From Dehalococcoidia bacterium (lineage in GTDB: Bacteria > Chloroflexota > Dehalococcoidia > UBA2979): DNA of 64,000 bases. The position numbers and the translations under genes were made by a program. Positions 18,203 through 27,444 of this stretch are shown here, piece after piece. Under the pieces are notes generated by a model. The model did not search any database, was not told where the DNA came from, and saw nothing but the letters and a program-made list of their open reading frames with translations. Numbering within the stretch: position 1 is the stretch's first letter; each line of letters begins with the position of its first letter. The DNA lies in assembly GCA_009692685.1 (NCBI GenBank), contig SHYS01000001.1:186001-250000 (forward strand). The letters run 5' to 3'.

Positions 18203-19957
18203 TCATCGGGCCGCGACCTGGGCGGTCGGCCGTGAGGGCGGGATCTGGAGGTACTGCATAATGTCGCGGGTCATCTTGGCGAAGGCGGGCGCGGCGACTT
18301 CGCCGCCCAGGTTGCGAGCGCCCGCGGGCTGGTCGATCTTCACGAGGATGGCGACGCGCGGGTTCTCGTAGGGCGCGAAGCCGACGAACGAGGCGATCGT
18401 CGTGTCGAGGTCGTAGCCCGTGGGGATTGAGACCAGGGTGGTGCCGGTCTTGCCGGCTATGGCGTAACCGGGAACGCGCGCGCGGTGTGGAGGCACACCC
18501 TCGACGGTACCCTCGACCACCTCGTACATCATGCGCATCACCGTTCGCGCCGACTCCTCGGAGATCACGCGGCGAACCTGAACGGGTTCGTACGTGCGGA
18601 CCTCATCGTCGGAGACGACCCTCGACACCACATAAGGTCGCATGAGGACGCCGCCGTTCGCCAGTGAGGAGACGGCCGTGAGCACTTGCAGGGGGGTGAC
18701 GGCGAGTCCCTGCCCGTAGGAGTTAGTGGCGAGGTCTACCGGGTACCAGTCGTCGTCGTCGGGGGTGCGGATGATGCCTTTCGCCTCACCGAGGCCGACG
18801 TGGGTGAACTCCGTGAGGCCAAAGGCCCCGATATAGCGATAGAAGTTGCGGGCGCCCAGCTTCGAGGAGATCCACACGGAGCCCGTGTTCAGCGAGCGCT
18901 GGAGATACTCGGTCATGGTGACCTGACCGTGCTTCTGCAGGTCCCAGTTCTTGATGACGTAATCCGTGCCGGGGATATCGAAGCGACCGGTATCGATGTA
19001 GGTGGTGGCTGGGGTGATGACGCCCATGTCGATGGCTGCGGCCGTGGTGAGCGTCTTCATCACGGAGCCTGGCTCGTAGAGGTCGGTAATCGGACGGTCG
19101 CGCACGAGCTGCGAGAGCTTCGGGTGATCGAGGAGGTTCTCCATCGAGACGGCCGCGGGTCTGGATGCCACGGCGAGCAGGGCGCCCGTCTTCGGGTCCA
19201 TGACGAGGACGCTGCCGCTGGGCGCCTTCGTATCCTTCAGCGCTTCATCGAGGCGTTGCTCGGCGATGCGCTGGATGTGACGGTCGATGGTGAGCTGGAT
19301 GTTGCCGCCAACCTGCGCGGTGTGTTCGACGCGAGGGGCGAACGCGATTGGTCTGCCGAGCGGGTCGCGTTCGGAGAGCACAATGCCGCCGTGGCCGCGG
19401 AGCACCTGGTCGTAATCGAGCTCCACGCCCCACAGGCCTTCACCGCTGGCCCCGGTGTAGCCGATGAGCGGCGAGGCGAGCGCGCCTTCCGGGTAGACGC
19501 GTTCGGCGGACGGCAGTACGCGCACGCCCCAGAGATGCTCTTTGCGAATCGTCTGCCCCGTCTCGTACGCGAGGTGGCGCAGGAGTGGCACATCGCCTCG
19601 ACTCTGTGCGGTGCCGAGCGTGAAAGTCCGGGCCGCATCCACGCCGAGGAGCTGCGACAGGGAGAAGGCGGACTCGCGGGCTTTGTCACGTTCGCGCCAG
19701 AGATAGGTATCGAGGTAGACGTCCCAGGTGTCGCGGGACATGGCGAGTGGATAGCCGGTGGAGTCGGTGATGGTACCTCGCGGGGCGGTGGTCTCGGCGA
19801 TGCCGTTGCGGGTCCGTGCGGCCTGCCGGACGTATTCCTCGTGGTCCACGATCTGCACCTGCCAGAGGCGGAAGACGACGGCGATCAATGCCGCGACCAT
19901 GAGGCCGAGCAGCAGCAAGTGTCTCCTGGTCAGCTGATGTGGCCGCTGCTCGGACAC
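18203..19957 (-). CDS. ftsI: Septal peptidoglycan transpeptidase FtsI (class B PBP)
   Basis: D,D-transpeptidase that crosslinks septal peptidoglycan with FtsW. The 584-residue protein has one N-terminal membrane anchor (LLLLGLMVAALIAVVF) and a PBP-dimer domain (TAPRGTITDSTGYPLAMS). The transpeptidase domain has active-site PGSVMK (SxxK), SLNTGS (SxN) and AGKTGTT (KTG). Length and motif order are canonical. Confidence 0.95.
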   Translation of the reverse strand: MSEQRPHQLTRRHLLLLGLMVAALIAVVFRLWQVQIVDHEEYVRQAARTRNGIAETTAPRGTITDSTGYPLAMSRDTWDVYLDTYLWRERDKARESAFSLSQLLGVDAARTFTLGTAQSRGDVPLLRHLAYETGQTIRKEHLWGVRVLPSAERVYPEGALASPLIGYTGASGEGLWGVELDYDQVLRGHGGIVLSERDPLGRPIAFAPRVEHTAQVGGNIQLTIDRHIQRIAEQRLDEALKDTKAPSGSVLVMDPKTGALLAVASRPAAVSMENLLDHPKLSQLVRDRPITDLYEPGSVMKTLTTAAAIDMGVITPATTYIDTGRFDIPGTDYVIKNWDLQKHGQVTMTEYLQRSLNTGSVWISSKLGARNFYRYIGAFGLTEFTHVGLGEAKGIIRTPDDDDWYPVDLATNSYGQGLAVTPLQVLTAVSSLANGGVLMRPYVVSRVVSDDEVRTYEPVQVRRVISEESARTVMRMMYEVVEGTVEGVPPHRARVPGYAIAGKTGTTLVSIPTGYDLDTTIASFVGFAPYENPRVAILVKIDQPAGARNLGGEVAAPAFAKMTRDIMQYLQIPPSRPTAQVAAR

Positions 19958-19987
19958 GGAAGGCTCCCTCGCAACGGAATGCGATGA

Positions 19988-20446
19988 CTAGCTGGTACCG
20001 GGCAGGCTTTCGAGGAGCGTGATCCACCACGGACGGGGCAGCGGTCCGATGACCTCGACCGGCGGGACGTAGCGTTCCGGCAGCGGAGCGACGCGTGGTG
20101 CCGGGACGCCGACGGCGACCCGAATGGTGCGCTCTGCCGGCACCATGCCGAGGCGTGTGGTGGCCTGCTGCCGAATGCGGTCGGAGTGCGACATGTTGGC
20201 GACATCGACCTCGAGGAGGCGGATCTGTGCGCTCAATTCGTCACGGCGGTCCTCGAGGCGTCCGATTTCGTATCCGGCTGAGGCGGCGCGACTCGACTGC
20301 ATGACCTGCAGGAGTCCAACGCCGGCGACGGCGGCAAGCGCCAGCGAGGCGAGCATCAGGCCGGGGAGGCGACGGAGCAGTCCAAAGGAGGGGACGGCGC
20401 CGGTGGCGACGCTAGCGCCGGTGCGAACGGTGACGACAGCCATCAT
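19988..20446 (-). CDS. ftsL: FtsL-like divisome membrane protein
   Basis: Small bitopic protein between rsmH and ftsI. The 152 residues comprise a short cytoplasmic N-terminus, one transmembrane helix (LMLASLALAAVAGVGLLQVM), a helical stretch with heptad character (RLEDRRDELSAQIRLLEVDV) and a Pro-rich tail. FtsL is recognised more by position and topology than by sequence, so the symbol rests on synteny. The ATG overlaps the rsmH stop (ATGA). Confidence 0.75.
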   Translation of the reverse strand: MMAVVTVRTGASVATGAVPSFGLLRRLPGLMLASLALAAVAGVGLLQVMQSSRAASAGYEIGRLEDRRDELSAQIRLLEVDVANMSHSDRIRQQATTRLGMVPAERTIRVAVGVPAPRVAPLPERYVPPVEVIGPLPRPWWITLLESLPGTS

Positions 20447-21399
20447 GCGGCCAGCGCCTCCAGCACTTCGGCGGCGCGGAGCCGCGCCGAACGCGCGCGA
20501 GGATTGGTGGCGACCTCCGTCTCGGATGGCCGCCGGGGGCGGCGGGTGACCAGGCGGAGGGTCGCCACATGCCCGCACACACATTGCGGCGTGCGTGGCG
20601 GGCAGGCACAGTCAGTGGATTCGCGCCGGAAGTAGTCCTTGACCAGGCGATCTTCCAGCGAGTGGAACGCGATTACGGCGAGGCGAGAGCCAGCGCCATC
20701 GAGCAGGCCGTGGGCCAAAGGGAGCACCGCTTCCAGGCTGTCCATTTCCTGGTTGACAGTGATCCGCAGGGCCTGGAACGTCAGAGTGGCGGGGTGAATT
20801 TGACGTTCCCTGCCCCTGCCCACGGCCTGCTCGATGGCGCTGACGAGTTCGCGTGTGGTCGGAAGAGGCCGCCGCACGACGATCGCCCGTGCGATAGCGC
20901 GGCTGCGCCGCTCCTCGCCGTAGCGCCAGATGATCGAGGCGATCTCCTCTTCGCCCCATTCGTTGACGATCTCCGCCGCCGTCAGCGGTCCGGCGGGGTC
21001 CATGCGCATATCGAGTGGTTCGTCACGCTGGAACGAGAAGCCTCGTCCGGGCGTGTCGAGCTGCAGTGATGAGGCTCCGAGGTCGAGCAGCACGCCGTCG
21101 ACGCCCTCGAAGCCCGCGTTGCGTGCGTGATTGTCGAGGTCGCGGAAGTTGCCGTGCGCGAGCGTGGCGGCGTCGCCGAACCTCGAGAGGCGCTCGCGCG
21201 CGATCTCCAGGGCGTTCGGGTCCTGGTCGAGCCCGAACAACCGTCCACCGGGCGAGGCGGCATCGAGGATCGCCTCGGCGTGTCCGCCAAGACCGACGGT
21301 GGCGTCGACGTAGCGGCCGCCGGGATGGACGGCGAGCACATCGACGACCTCCGTGCGCATGACAGGGAGGTGCGCGGCAGCTGGAGCAGAGCGCTCCAT
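20443..21399 (-). CDS. rsmH: 16S rRNA (cytosine1402-N4)-methyltransferase RsmH (MraW)
   Basis: SAM-dependent methyltransferase acting on 16S rRNA C1402. The 318 residues show HLPVMRTEVVDVL, SAM motif DATVGLGGHAEAIL, FGLDQDPNALEIA, DLGASSLQLDTPGRGFSF and SLEDRLVKDYFRR. The C-terminus has four cysteines in CACPPRTPQCVCG. ATG 21397-21399 starts 2 nt after the mraZ stop. Confidence 0.96.
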   Translation of the reverse strand: MERSAPAAAHLPVMRTEVVDVLAVHPGGRYVDATVGLGGHAEAILDAASPGGRLFGLDQDPNALEIARERLSRFGDAATLAHGNFRDLDNHARNAGFEGVDGVLLDLGASSLQLDTPGRGFSFQRDEPLDMRMDPAGPLTAAEIVNEWGEEEIASIIWRYGEERRSRAIARAIVVRRPLPTTRELVSAIEQAVGRGRERQIHPATLTFQALRITVNQEMDSLEAVLPLAHGLLDGAGSRLAVIAFHSLEDRLVKDYFRRESTDCACPPRTPQCVCGHVATLRLVTRRPRRPSETEVATNPRARSARLRAAEVLEALAA

Positions 21400-21401
21400 G
21401 C

Positions 21402-21848
21402 TCACGATATGTCTCCAGCAGCCGCGCTCAGGCCATCGGCCTGAATCTCCCGCTCGACGTTGGCGAGTTCCGTCTCCCAACGAGCTGGATCCCATATTTC
21501 GATGTAGTCGCCGCAGCCGACGACTACCGCACGATCAGTAAGTCCTGCGCTCTCGCGGATAGGGGCGGAGAGAAGGACACGCCACTGGCCATCCATCTCC
21601 AAGTCAGTGACCCCGGCAAGGAAGCCTCGGCGTAGGCGGCGGCCATGCTGGCTGCGCGTGCTGCGGTGCTCGCCCAGCAGGAGCTCCTTCTCGGATTCGA
21701 ACCCCTCGAGCGTGTACATCTCGATGCATCCCTCGGGGCCGGCGCGCAGGACGAGGCCAGCGGCGAACGCGGATCGATAGCGAGGCGGCACGGCGAGTCG
21801 CCCTCGGTCATCGAGGGAATACGCGAAAGACCCGTAGAATGTAGTCAC
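21402..21848 (-). CDS. mraZ: Transcriptional regulator MraZ
   Basis: First gene of the dcw operon; a double SpoVT/AbrB-like swapped-hairpin protein that in other bacteria binds its own promoter. The 148 residues contain two repeats, SLDDRGRLAVPPRYR and TDLEMDGQWRVLLSAPIR. GTG start at 21846-21848 with GGAGG about 9 nt upstream. Confidence 0.94.
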   Translation of the reverse strand: MTTFYGSFAYSLDDRGRLAVPPRYRSAFAAGLVLRAGPEGCIEMYTLEGFESEKELLLGEHRSTRSQHGRRLRRGFLAGVTDLEMDGQWRVLLSAPIRESAGLTDRAVVVGCGDYIEIWDPARWETELANVEREIQADGLSAAAGDIS

Positions 21849-21881
21849 CGCGCGTAGCCTCCGCAGATGACGGAGGGATGG

Positions 21882-21909
21882 ACCCGGTTCCCCGGCTCCC
21901 CATTTCCCA
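21882..21909 (-). promoter_or_regulatory. G-run repeats upstream of mraZ, possible MraZ operator
   Basis: On the minus strand four G-rich units, TGGGA, TGGGG, CGGGG and CGGGT, occur at 7-8-nt spacing between the putative -10 box and the mraZ start. MraZ operators elsewhere are tandem TGGGN units, usually with about 10-nt periodicity. The composition fits and the spacing does not, so this is tentative. Confidence 0.3.
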
Positions 21910-21924
21910 CCACCAGCGCCCCGT

Positions 21925-21954
21925 AACCTACCAATACCCCCATCGAGGAGTCAA
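21925..21954 (-). promoter_or_regulatory. Candidate promoter of the dcw operon
   Basis: On the minus strand TTGACT (21949-21954) and TAGGTT (21925-21930) are 18 nt apart, giving a leader of about 70 nt before mraZ. The -35 matches sigma70 consensus at 5 of 6 positions; the -10 keeps the essential TA...T. The spacer contains a CATCGAGG octamer. Confidence 0.45.
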
Positions 21955-22088
21955 GTGGTCCCACCGCATTACCGCATTCAACACGCCACGTGGATTCCGA
22001 ATGGGCTGTGTGCGTCCTGTTACGATCGGCGCTGATCCGATGCAAAGTCGGACGGGGCCAGGCTCAGGCGCGAGTAAGTACGTGCGGA

Positions 22089-22616
22089 ATGGAGTTCGTG
22101 GTGGCCGAGACAGCGCGCTCGCATCGGACGGCCGCCGTGCTCACGGTCTCCGATCGCGGCTCTCGGGGCGAGTCGGTGGACACCGCGGGCCCCGCCGTCG
22201 CGGCGATCCTCGAGGGCGCAGGGTTTGAGGTCGTTGCCCGAGCGCTGGTAGCGGACGAGCCTGACGAGATCGCGTGGCAGCTGCTGAACTGGGCGGACAG
22301 CCTCGACGTCGCGCTGGTCATAACCGCGGGCGGAACCGGCCTGTCGCCTCGTGATCGGACACCTGAGGCGACAGAACGAGTCGTGGACCACCTCGTACCG
22401 GGCATTCCCGAGGCGATTCGCGACATAGGGCGGAGGACGACGCCGATGTCGATGCTCTCCCGAGGGCGCGCGGGCGTCCGAGGTGGAACGCTGATCATCA
22501 ACCTGCCGGGGAGCGAGCGCGGCGCCACCGAGAGCCTGCGCGCCGTCCTCGAGGTGCTGCCGCACGCGCTGGACCAGTTACGCGGCGGGGCTCACGATTC
22601 CCCAGCAGGCGGGTAG
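22089..22616 (+). CDS. mogA: MogA/MoaB-type molybdopterin biosynthesis protein
   Basis: Adenylates molybdopterin before metal insertion in molybdenum cofactor synthesis. About 175 residues: VLTVSDRGSRGESVDTAGPA at the N-terminus, ITAGGTGLSPRDRTPEAT (MPT-binding loop), GIPEAIRDIGRR and INLPGSERGATESL at the end. ATG 22089 is shown; GTG 22101, with GGAG 5 nt upstream, is a good alternative. Divergent from mraZ, and its stop is 5 nt before trmD. MogA versus MoaB cannot be separated by eye. Confidence 0.88.
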   Translation: MEFVVAETARSHRTAAVLTVSDRGSRGESVDTAGPAVAAILEGAGFEVVARALVADEPDEIAWQLLNWADSLDVALVITAGGTGLSPRDRTPEATERVVDHLVPGIPEAIRDIGRRTTPMSMLSRGRAGVRGGTLIINLPGSERGATESLRAVLEVLPHALDQLRGGAHDSPAGG

Positions 22617-22621
22617 CGCTC

Positions 22622-23350
22622 GTGCGTTTCGATGTCGTCACGATATTCCCCGGTATCTTCGAGAGCCCGCTGGACGAGACCATCCTGCGGCGTGCCCTCG
22701 ATGCTGGAATCATCGAGGTGGCCGTCCACGACCTGCGTGGCTGGGCCACCGACCGCCATAAGACCGTTGATGACTACCCGTTCGGTGGTGGTGCGGGCAT
22801 GGTGATGAAGCCCGAGCCGCTGTTTGCGGCGGTCGAGTCGATTCAGGCCATCGCCGAACCGCCCGCGACGGTGGTGCTGATGACACCGCAGGGCCGCCGC
22901 CTGGACCAGGCGCTGGTGGCCGAGCTGGCCGAGCACCCACGACTGCTGATCGTGTGCGGCCGCTACGAGGGTGTGGACGAACGGTTCCGCGAGCACCTTG
23001 TGGACGTCGAGGTGAGCGTAGGCGACTTCGTCGTCTCGGGGGGCGAGCTGCCGGCACTACTGCTCATTGATGCCGTGTCGCGCCGGATTCCGGGCGTGCT
23101 CGGTGCGGAGGCGTCCCTCGACGAGGAGTCGTTCGAGGGCGGGCTGCTGGAGTACCCGCAGTACACGCGCCCCGCGGCGTTCCGAGGCTGGACGATTCCG
23201 GACGTGCTGCTTTCCGGCCATCACGCCGAGATCGCTAAGTGGCGCCGCCGTGAGCGGCTGCTGCGAACGCTGGCGCGTCGCCTGGACCTGCTCGAAGCTG
23301 CGCCGCTGACCGAGGCCGAACGTCGCTGGATCGAGGAGCAGTCCCCCTAA
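22622..23350 (+). CDS. trmD: tRNA (guanine37-N1)-methyltransferase TrmD
   Basis: Makes m1G37 in tRNAs, preventing +1 frameshifting. The 242-residue SPOUT enzyme starts [19 protein letters not shown] (GTG 22622) and contains the trefoil-knot SAM site [11 protein letters not shown] and [18 protein letters not shown]. Downstream rplS is its classic partner; rpsP and rimM, often upstream, are absent here. Confidence 0.96.
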   Translation: MRFDVVTIFPGIFESPLDETILRRALDAGIIEVAVHDLRGWATDRHKTVDDYPFGGGAGMVMKPEPLFAAVESIQAIAEPPATVVLMTPQGRRLDQALVAELAEHPRLLIVCGRYEGVDERFREHLVDVEVSVGDFVVSGGELPALLLIDAVSRRIPGVLGAEASLDEESFEGGLLEYPQYTRPAAFRGWTIPDVLLSGHHAEIAKWRRRERLLRTLARRLDLLEAAPLTEAERRWIEEQSP

Positions 23351-23360
23351 CCCGAGTAGC

Positions 23361-23389
23361 CGCCCGCCCTCGACTCTGGGGGGCGGGCG
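23361..23389 (+). other. GC-rich hairpin between trmD and rplS
   Basis: CGCCCGCCC (23361-23369) pairs with GGGCGGGCG (23381-23389) over an 11-nt loop, about 10 nt after the trmD stop. No T-run follows. It may be a weak terminator or a processing element separating trmD from the more abundant L19 message; TATAGT at 23394-23399 could be the -10 of an internal rplS promoter. Confidence 0.45.
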
Positions 23390-23438
23390 CCGGTATAGTG
23401 CGAGGTCGCACCCCTCGATTAGCGCACGGAATTCGACG

Positions 23439-23786
23439 ATGCCGTCCATCAACTTGGCCGAGCTGGTTCAGCCACGCAACTCCAACTTCCCCGACTTCAA
23501 CGCCGGAGACACGATTCGTGTCTCGGTTCGCGTCGTTGAGGGTGAGCGCGAACGCATTCAGCCGTTCGAAGGCGTCGTGACCCGTATCACGGAGGGCGCG
23601 CCGGGCGCGTTCACGGTGCGTCGCATCGCCTCGGGCGTCGGGGTCGAGCGCACGTTCCCCTTCAACAGCCCGCGCGTCGAGGCCATCGAGGTGAAGCGCC
23701 GCGGCCGCGTGCGTCGCGCGCGCCTGTACTACCTCCGCGGCCTGACCGGTCGCGCCGCCCGCGTCAAGGAAGCCCTCCGCCGGTAG
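23439..23786 (+). CDS. rplS: 50S ribosomal protein L19
   Basis: Large-subunit protein near the 30S interface. 115 residues, usual length, with [54 protein letters not shown] (split here for reading) and the basic C-terminus [20 protein letters not shown]. Confidence 0.97.
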   Translation: MPSINLAELVQPRNSNFPDFNAGDTIRVSVRVVEGERERIQPFEGVVTRITEGAPGAFTVRRIASGVGVERTFPFNSPRVEAIEVKRRGRVRRARLYYLRGLTGRAARVKEALRR

Positions 23787-23820
23787 ATTGGTCCGCGCAG
23801 CGCCTGCGCCGCCCGAACCG

Positions 23821-24404
23821 CTAGTCGAACGGCCCTGCCCGTTTGCCCTCGGCGGCGAGGTGCAACACCTCGGCGATGCGTCGGGCACGGGTGACCTCGC
23901 GTTTCGCGGACGTCACCCAGAACAGGATTCCATTTCGAGTCGAGGGCGGAAACGCCTCGAAATGTCGGCGCGCCGCGGTGTTCGCGGCGAGCGCCGCATC
24001 GATGTCCGCCGGCATCTCGAAGGCCTCGACGGCGTCAAGGTGCCCCATGACCCGTCCGTCTGCGCAGCCTCGATCTGCGCGAGCCCGGCCGCAGTCATCA
24101 GGCGCTGCTCGATGAGCCCTCCGACGCGCTCCTTGTTGAGTCGCGACCAGGCGCTGTGCGCGTTCCGAGGTGTGAACAGCTGCATGTAGCGGTCCGCATC
24201 GATCTTGTTCGGCAGGCTGTCGCTCCAGCCGAAGCAGAGCGCCTCCTCCACCGCGTCGGCGTAGGGGACGCGCGTTCTCCCGCTGCCCTGCTTGTAGTAC
24301 ACGAGCCATACACCGGGTGACATCACGTGGTTTTTCGCCAGCCAGGCGCGCCACGCCGCACGGTCCGGCGCATAGACGGCCTCGCGACCGTCGGACGTGG
24401 TCAC
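23821..24404 (-). pseudogene. YdeI/OmpD-associated-type protein, frameshifted
   Basis: From GTG 24402-24404 the frame reads AWLAKNHVMSPGVWLVYYK, EALCFGWSDSLPNKIDADR and RNAHSAWSRLNKERV, hallmarks of the small YdeI-like family of unknown biochemical role. At about 24039 one base is missing after TDGSWGTL. The neighbouring frame then continues with DAVEAFEMPADIDAAL, NGILFWVTSAKRE and a stop at 23821-23823. Repaired length about 194 residues. Broken by a single indel, so it is either a young pseudogene or an assembly error. Confidence 0.8.
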
Positions 24405-24475
24405 ATCGCGCTGTCAAGTCGCCCTTGTCACGGTTCGATGCTAGCGCGCTCGACGGTCCGACTATCATCGCCTTG

Positions 24476-27217
24476 ATGTCAGATTCTCCACTCGGCGGTA
24501 CGACCGGTGTTGAACGTGCGCGCTACGTGCGCGTCGCCGTCAACTCCGGGCGCCCGGTCGACCAGGCCTTCACCTATCGAGTCCCGGTCGGTCGCGAGGT
24601 CGCGGCCGGTGAGGTCGTCCACGTGCCCTGGGGGCCACGCACCCTGCAGGGCGTGGTCGTTGAGGGACCGATGGATGTCGGCGGTTACCCCGCCGAGCAG
24701 ACACGCGCACTCGAACCGCCCGTCGAGGGCGCGCCACGCATCGACGAGGTCCACCTCGCGCTCGCGGCCTGGATTCGCGCATACTACCTCGCGCCAGCGT
24801 GGGAGACGTACGCCCTCATGCTGCCGCCGGGTGCAGGCGAGCGGCCGCGCACGGGGATCGCGAGAGGTGGCGCGCCCTCGAGCGAGGCGGACCTCACGTC
24901 GCTGACGCCGCGTCAGCGCCTGCTCTTCGGCCTGCTGACCGAGGAGGCGGAGGACCTCGATGACCTGCGCGAGCGCTTCGGAGAGAAGGGCTTCAGCGCC
25001 GCGCTCACTCCGTTGCTGCGGCGCGGGCTCGCCGAGCGGCGCTACTCGCTGGGCCGCCCTCGAGGTCGCGCGCGCGTGGTGGAAGTGGTCTGCCTGCTGG
25101 TGCCGCCCGAGGCGGCGCGCGCCTACATCGCGGCGCTGCCGGGACGCCGCTCCTCGCGCCGCTCGCGCGCGCTCCGGGCCGTCATCGAGGCCGCCGGCGA
25201 GCTGCCGGAAAAAGATGTCGCGCGCATCGCGCGAGGCGCGCCCGCCGTGGAGACGCTGGTGAAGGCGGGCCTGCTGCGGCGGGAGGGGGAGCCGGGCGCG
25301 CCTCGGATCCACCTCGCGCTGTCGCCGGCGGAGACCGAGGAGCACGCACGCGCGCTGTCGTACACGCGTGACGAGGCGGCGACCGCGTCCGTCCTCGCGC
25401 GGCTGATCGAGGCAGAAGGGGGGACGACGCGCCTGCCCGAGCTGCTGCACGACCTCGGACGCGGTACCCGCGAGGCCGTCGCGGCCCTCGAGGGTGCGGG
25501 GCTGGTGCGCGTGGAGGAGGAACTCGACCGTCGCGACCCGCTGCGGGAGGTCGATGTCGCGCGCCGCGTGGCGCCCGAGCTGATCGCCGAACAGCGACAG
25601 GCCGCCGAGCGCATCCGTGCGGCGATCGATCGCGCGGACGGGGCGCAGTTCCTGCTGCAGGGAGTGACGGGGTCGGGGAAGACCGAGGTCTACCTCGACG
25701 CGCTCGATCACGCCGTGGGGCTGGGACGGCGGGCGATCGTGATGGTGCCGGAGATCGCGCTTACCCCTCAGACCGTGCGGCGCTTCGCGGAGCGCTTTCC
25801 GGGCCGCGTGGGGGTGCTGCATTCGGGCCTGCCGCTGGGCGAGGCGTTCGACGAGTGGCATCGAGTGGCGGCGGGGGCGTACGACGTGGTGGTTGGCTCG
25901 CGCTCGGCGGTGTTCGCACCGCAGCCCAACCTCGGATTGATCATCATCGACGAGTCGCACGAGTGGACCTACAAACAGCACGAGCCCGCCCCGCGGTACG
26001 ACTCGCGGACCGTCGCCGCGCGCCTTGCCGAGACCACCGGCGCCACCGTCGTCTACGGGACCGCCACCCCGGATGCCGAGCACTGGTACGCCGCCTCCCG
26101 AGGCGAGATCGAACGCATCGACCTGCCGCGTCGCGTCCGCGTGGTGCCGCAGCCCTTGGGGCCGCCGCTGGCGATGCCGTGGGCGGAGCTGCCGGATGTC
26201 GAGGTCGTCGACATGCGCGGCGCCCGGTCGCTGTTCTCGCCTGCCCTCGTGGCGGCGCTGGCCGAGACGCTGGACCGCGACGAGCAGGCGATCCTGCTGC
26301 TCAACCGGCGGGGTCGCGCGGCGTTTCTGCTGTGCCTCTCCGGCCACTCACCGACATGCCCGGCCTGCGACGTGGCGTTCACGCTGCACGATCCGCTGGG
26401 CGACACCGGACCGCCACTCTCCCGTCGAGGGCGGCTTGTGTGCCATCAGTGCAACCGCTCGCGGGCTGTTCCGGCCGCCTGTCTCGAGTGCGGATTGCGC
26501 CTCGCGCGGACGCGCGCGGGGACGCAGGAGGTGGAGCGAGAGGTGAAGTTCCACTTCCTCACCGCGCGTGTGCTGCGCTGGGACAGCGACACGGCGCGCA
26601 ACGTGGAGCAGCATACAGACCATCTGCGCAGCTTCGCCGCGCACGAGGCGGATGTGCTGGTGGGCACACAGATGGTGGCGAAGGGCCTCGACCTGCCACT
26701 GGTGACGCTGGTTGGCGTCGTGCTGGCGGATTATTCGCTCCGCGAGGGCGACTTCCGCGCCGGCGAGCGGACGCTGCAGCTGCTGGAGCAGGTGGCAGGC
26801 CGTGCTGGACGTGCCGAACGTAACGGCCGGGTGATCATCCAGACGCTGCGTCCGGAGGAGCCGGCGATCCAGGCAGTAGCTCACCACGATGTCGACGGGT
26901 TCTTCGAGGCGGAGCTGCCGAGGCGTGCGAAGTACGGCTTCCCGCCCTTCCGGCGCCTCGCCCGCCTCCTTGTGGCGCACGAGCATGGCGATTATGCGCG
27001 CGAGGAGGCCGGTCGAATCGCGACCGAGCTGTTGAGGCGAGCCGCGGCCCTACCGGGCGTAGATGTGCGTGGGCCGAGCCCGTCCTCGATCCCGCGCCTG
27101 CGCGGGCGCTACCGCTGGCAGATCTTGGTGTTTGCGCCGAACCCGCTCGAGCTGGTCTCGAACCTCGACCTGTCGCCCGCATGGTCCATCGATATCGACC
27201 CGGTCGTGGTGACGTAA
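24476..27217 (+). CDS. priA: Primosomal replication-restart helicase PriA
   Basis: 3'-5' superfamily-2 helicase that reloads the replisome at stalled forks. The 913-residue protein has the N-terminal 3'-end-binding domain (VNSGRPVDQAFTYRVPVGRE). It also has Walker A LLQGVTGSGKTEVYLDAL, motif II DESHEWTYKQ (most homologues have DEEH), and zinc-binding cysteines in CPACDVAFTLHD, CHQCNRS and CLECG. Motifs V-VI follow in VGTQMVAKGLDLP and LLEQVAGRAGRAER. A poorly conserved Arg/Glu-rich segment of about 250 residues lies between the DNA-binding and helicase domains, making it longer than the usual ~730. Confidence 0.94.
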   Translation: MSDSPLGGTTGVERARYVRVAVNSGRPVDQAFTYRVPVGREVAAGEVVHVPWGPRTLQGVVVEGPMDVGGYPAEQTRALEPPVEGAPRIDEVHLALAAWIRAYYLAPAWETYALMLPPGAGERPRTGIARGGAPSSEADLTSLTPRQRLLFGLLTEEAEDLDDLRERFGEKGFSAALTPLLRRGLAERRYSLGRPRGRARVVEVVCLLVPPEAARAYIAALPGRRSSRRSRALRAVIEAAGELPEKDVARIARGAPAVETLVKAGLLRREGEPGAPRIHLALSPAETEEHARALSYTRDEAATASVLARLIEAEGGTTRLPELLHDLGRGTREAVAALEGAGLVRVEEELDRRDPLREVDVARRVAPELIAEQRQAAERIRAAIDRADGAQFLLQGVTGSGKTEVYLDALDHAVGLGRRAIVMVPEIALTPQTVRRFAERFPGRVGVLHSGLPLGEAFDEWHRVAAGAYDVVVGSRSAVFAPQPNLGLIIIDESHEWTYKQHEPAPRYDSRTVAARLAETTGATVVYGTATPDAEHWYAASRGEIERIDLPRRVRVVPQPLGPPLAMPWAELPDVEVVDMRGARSLFSPALVAALAETLDRDEQAILLLNRRGRAAFLLCLSGHSPTCPACDVAFTLHDPLGDTGPPLSRRGRLVCHQCNRSRAVPAACLECGLRLARTRAGTQEVEREVKFHFLTARVLRWDSDTARNVEQHTDHLRSFAAHEADVLVGTQMVAKGLDLPLVTLVGVVLADYSLREGDFRAGERTLQLLEQVAGRAGRAERNGRVIIQTLRPEEPAIQAVAHHDVDGFFEAELPRRAKYGFPPFRRLARLLVAHEHGDYAREEAGRIATELLRRAAALPGVDVRGPSPSSIPRLRGRYRWQILVFAPNPLELVSNLDLSPAWSIDIDPVVVT

Positions 27218-27444
27218 GCGAGTCGCCTCGGACCACGGTGCAGCGCCAGCGCAACACTACGCGGCGTCGCGGTGGCCTTTGGGTGACGTAAGGGAAAGAC
27301 GTAAGCACGGACACGTCTATCGAGGTCGTTCGTGGTGGGGGCCTGTCAGGCGCCAACGAATTGAGGCGACGCTCATCCATCGAGTGGCTACACTTCGACG
27401 ATGCGCGCGCAGGCGACACCCAGCGGTCGGAGGCGGCCACGCGC

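Noticed and set aside
24479..26347. 622-codon open frame on the minus strand opposite priA
   Set aside because: Shadow of priA; Arg/His/Leu-rich with no recognisable motif.
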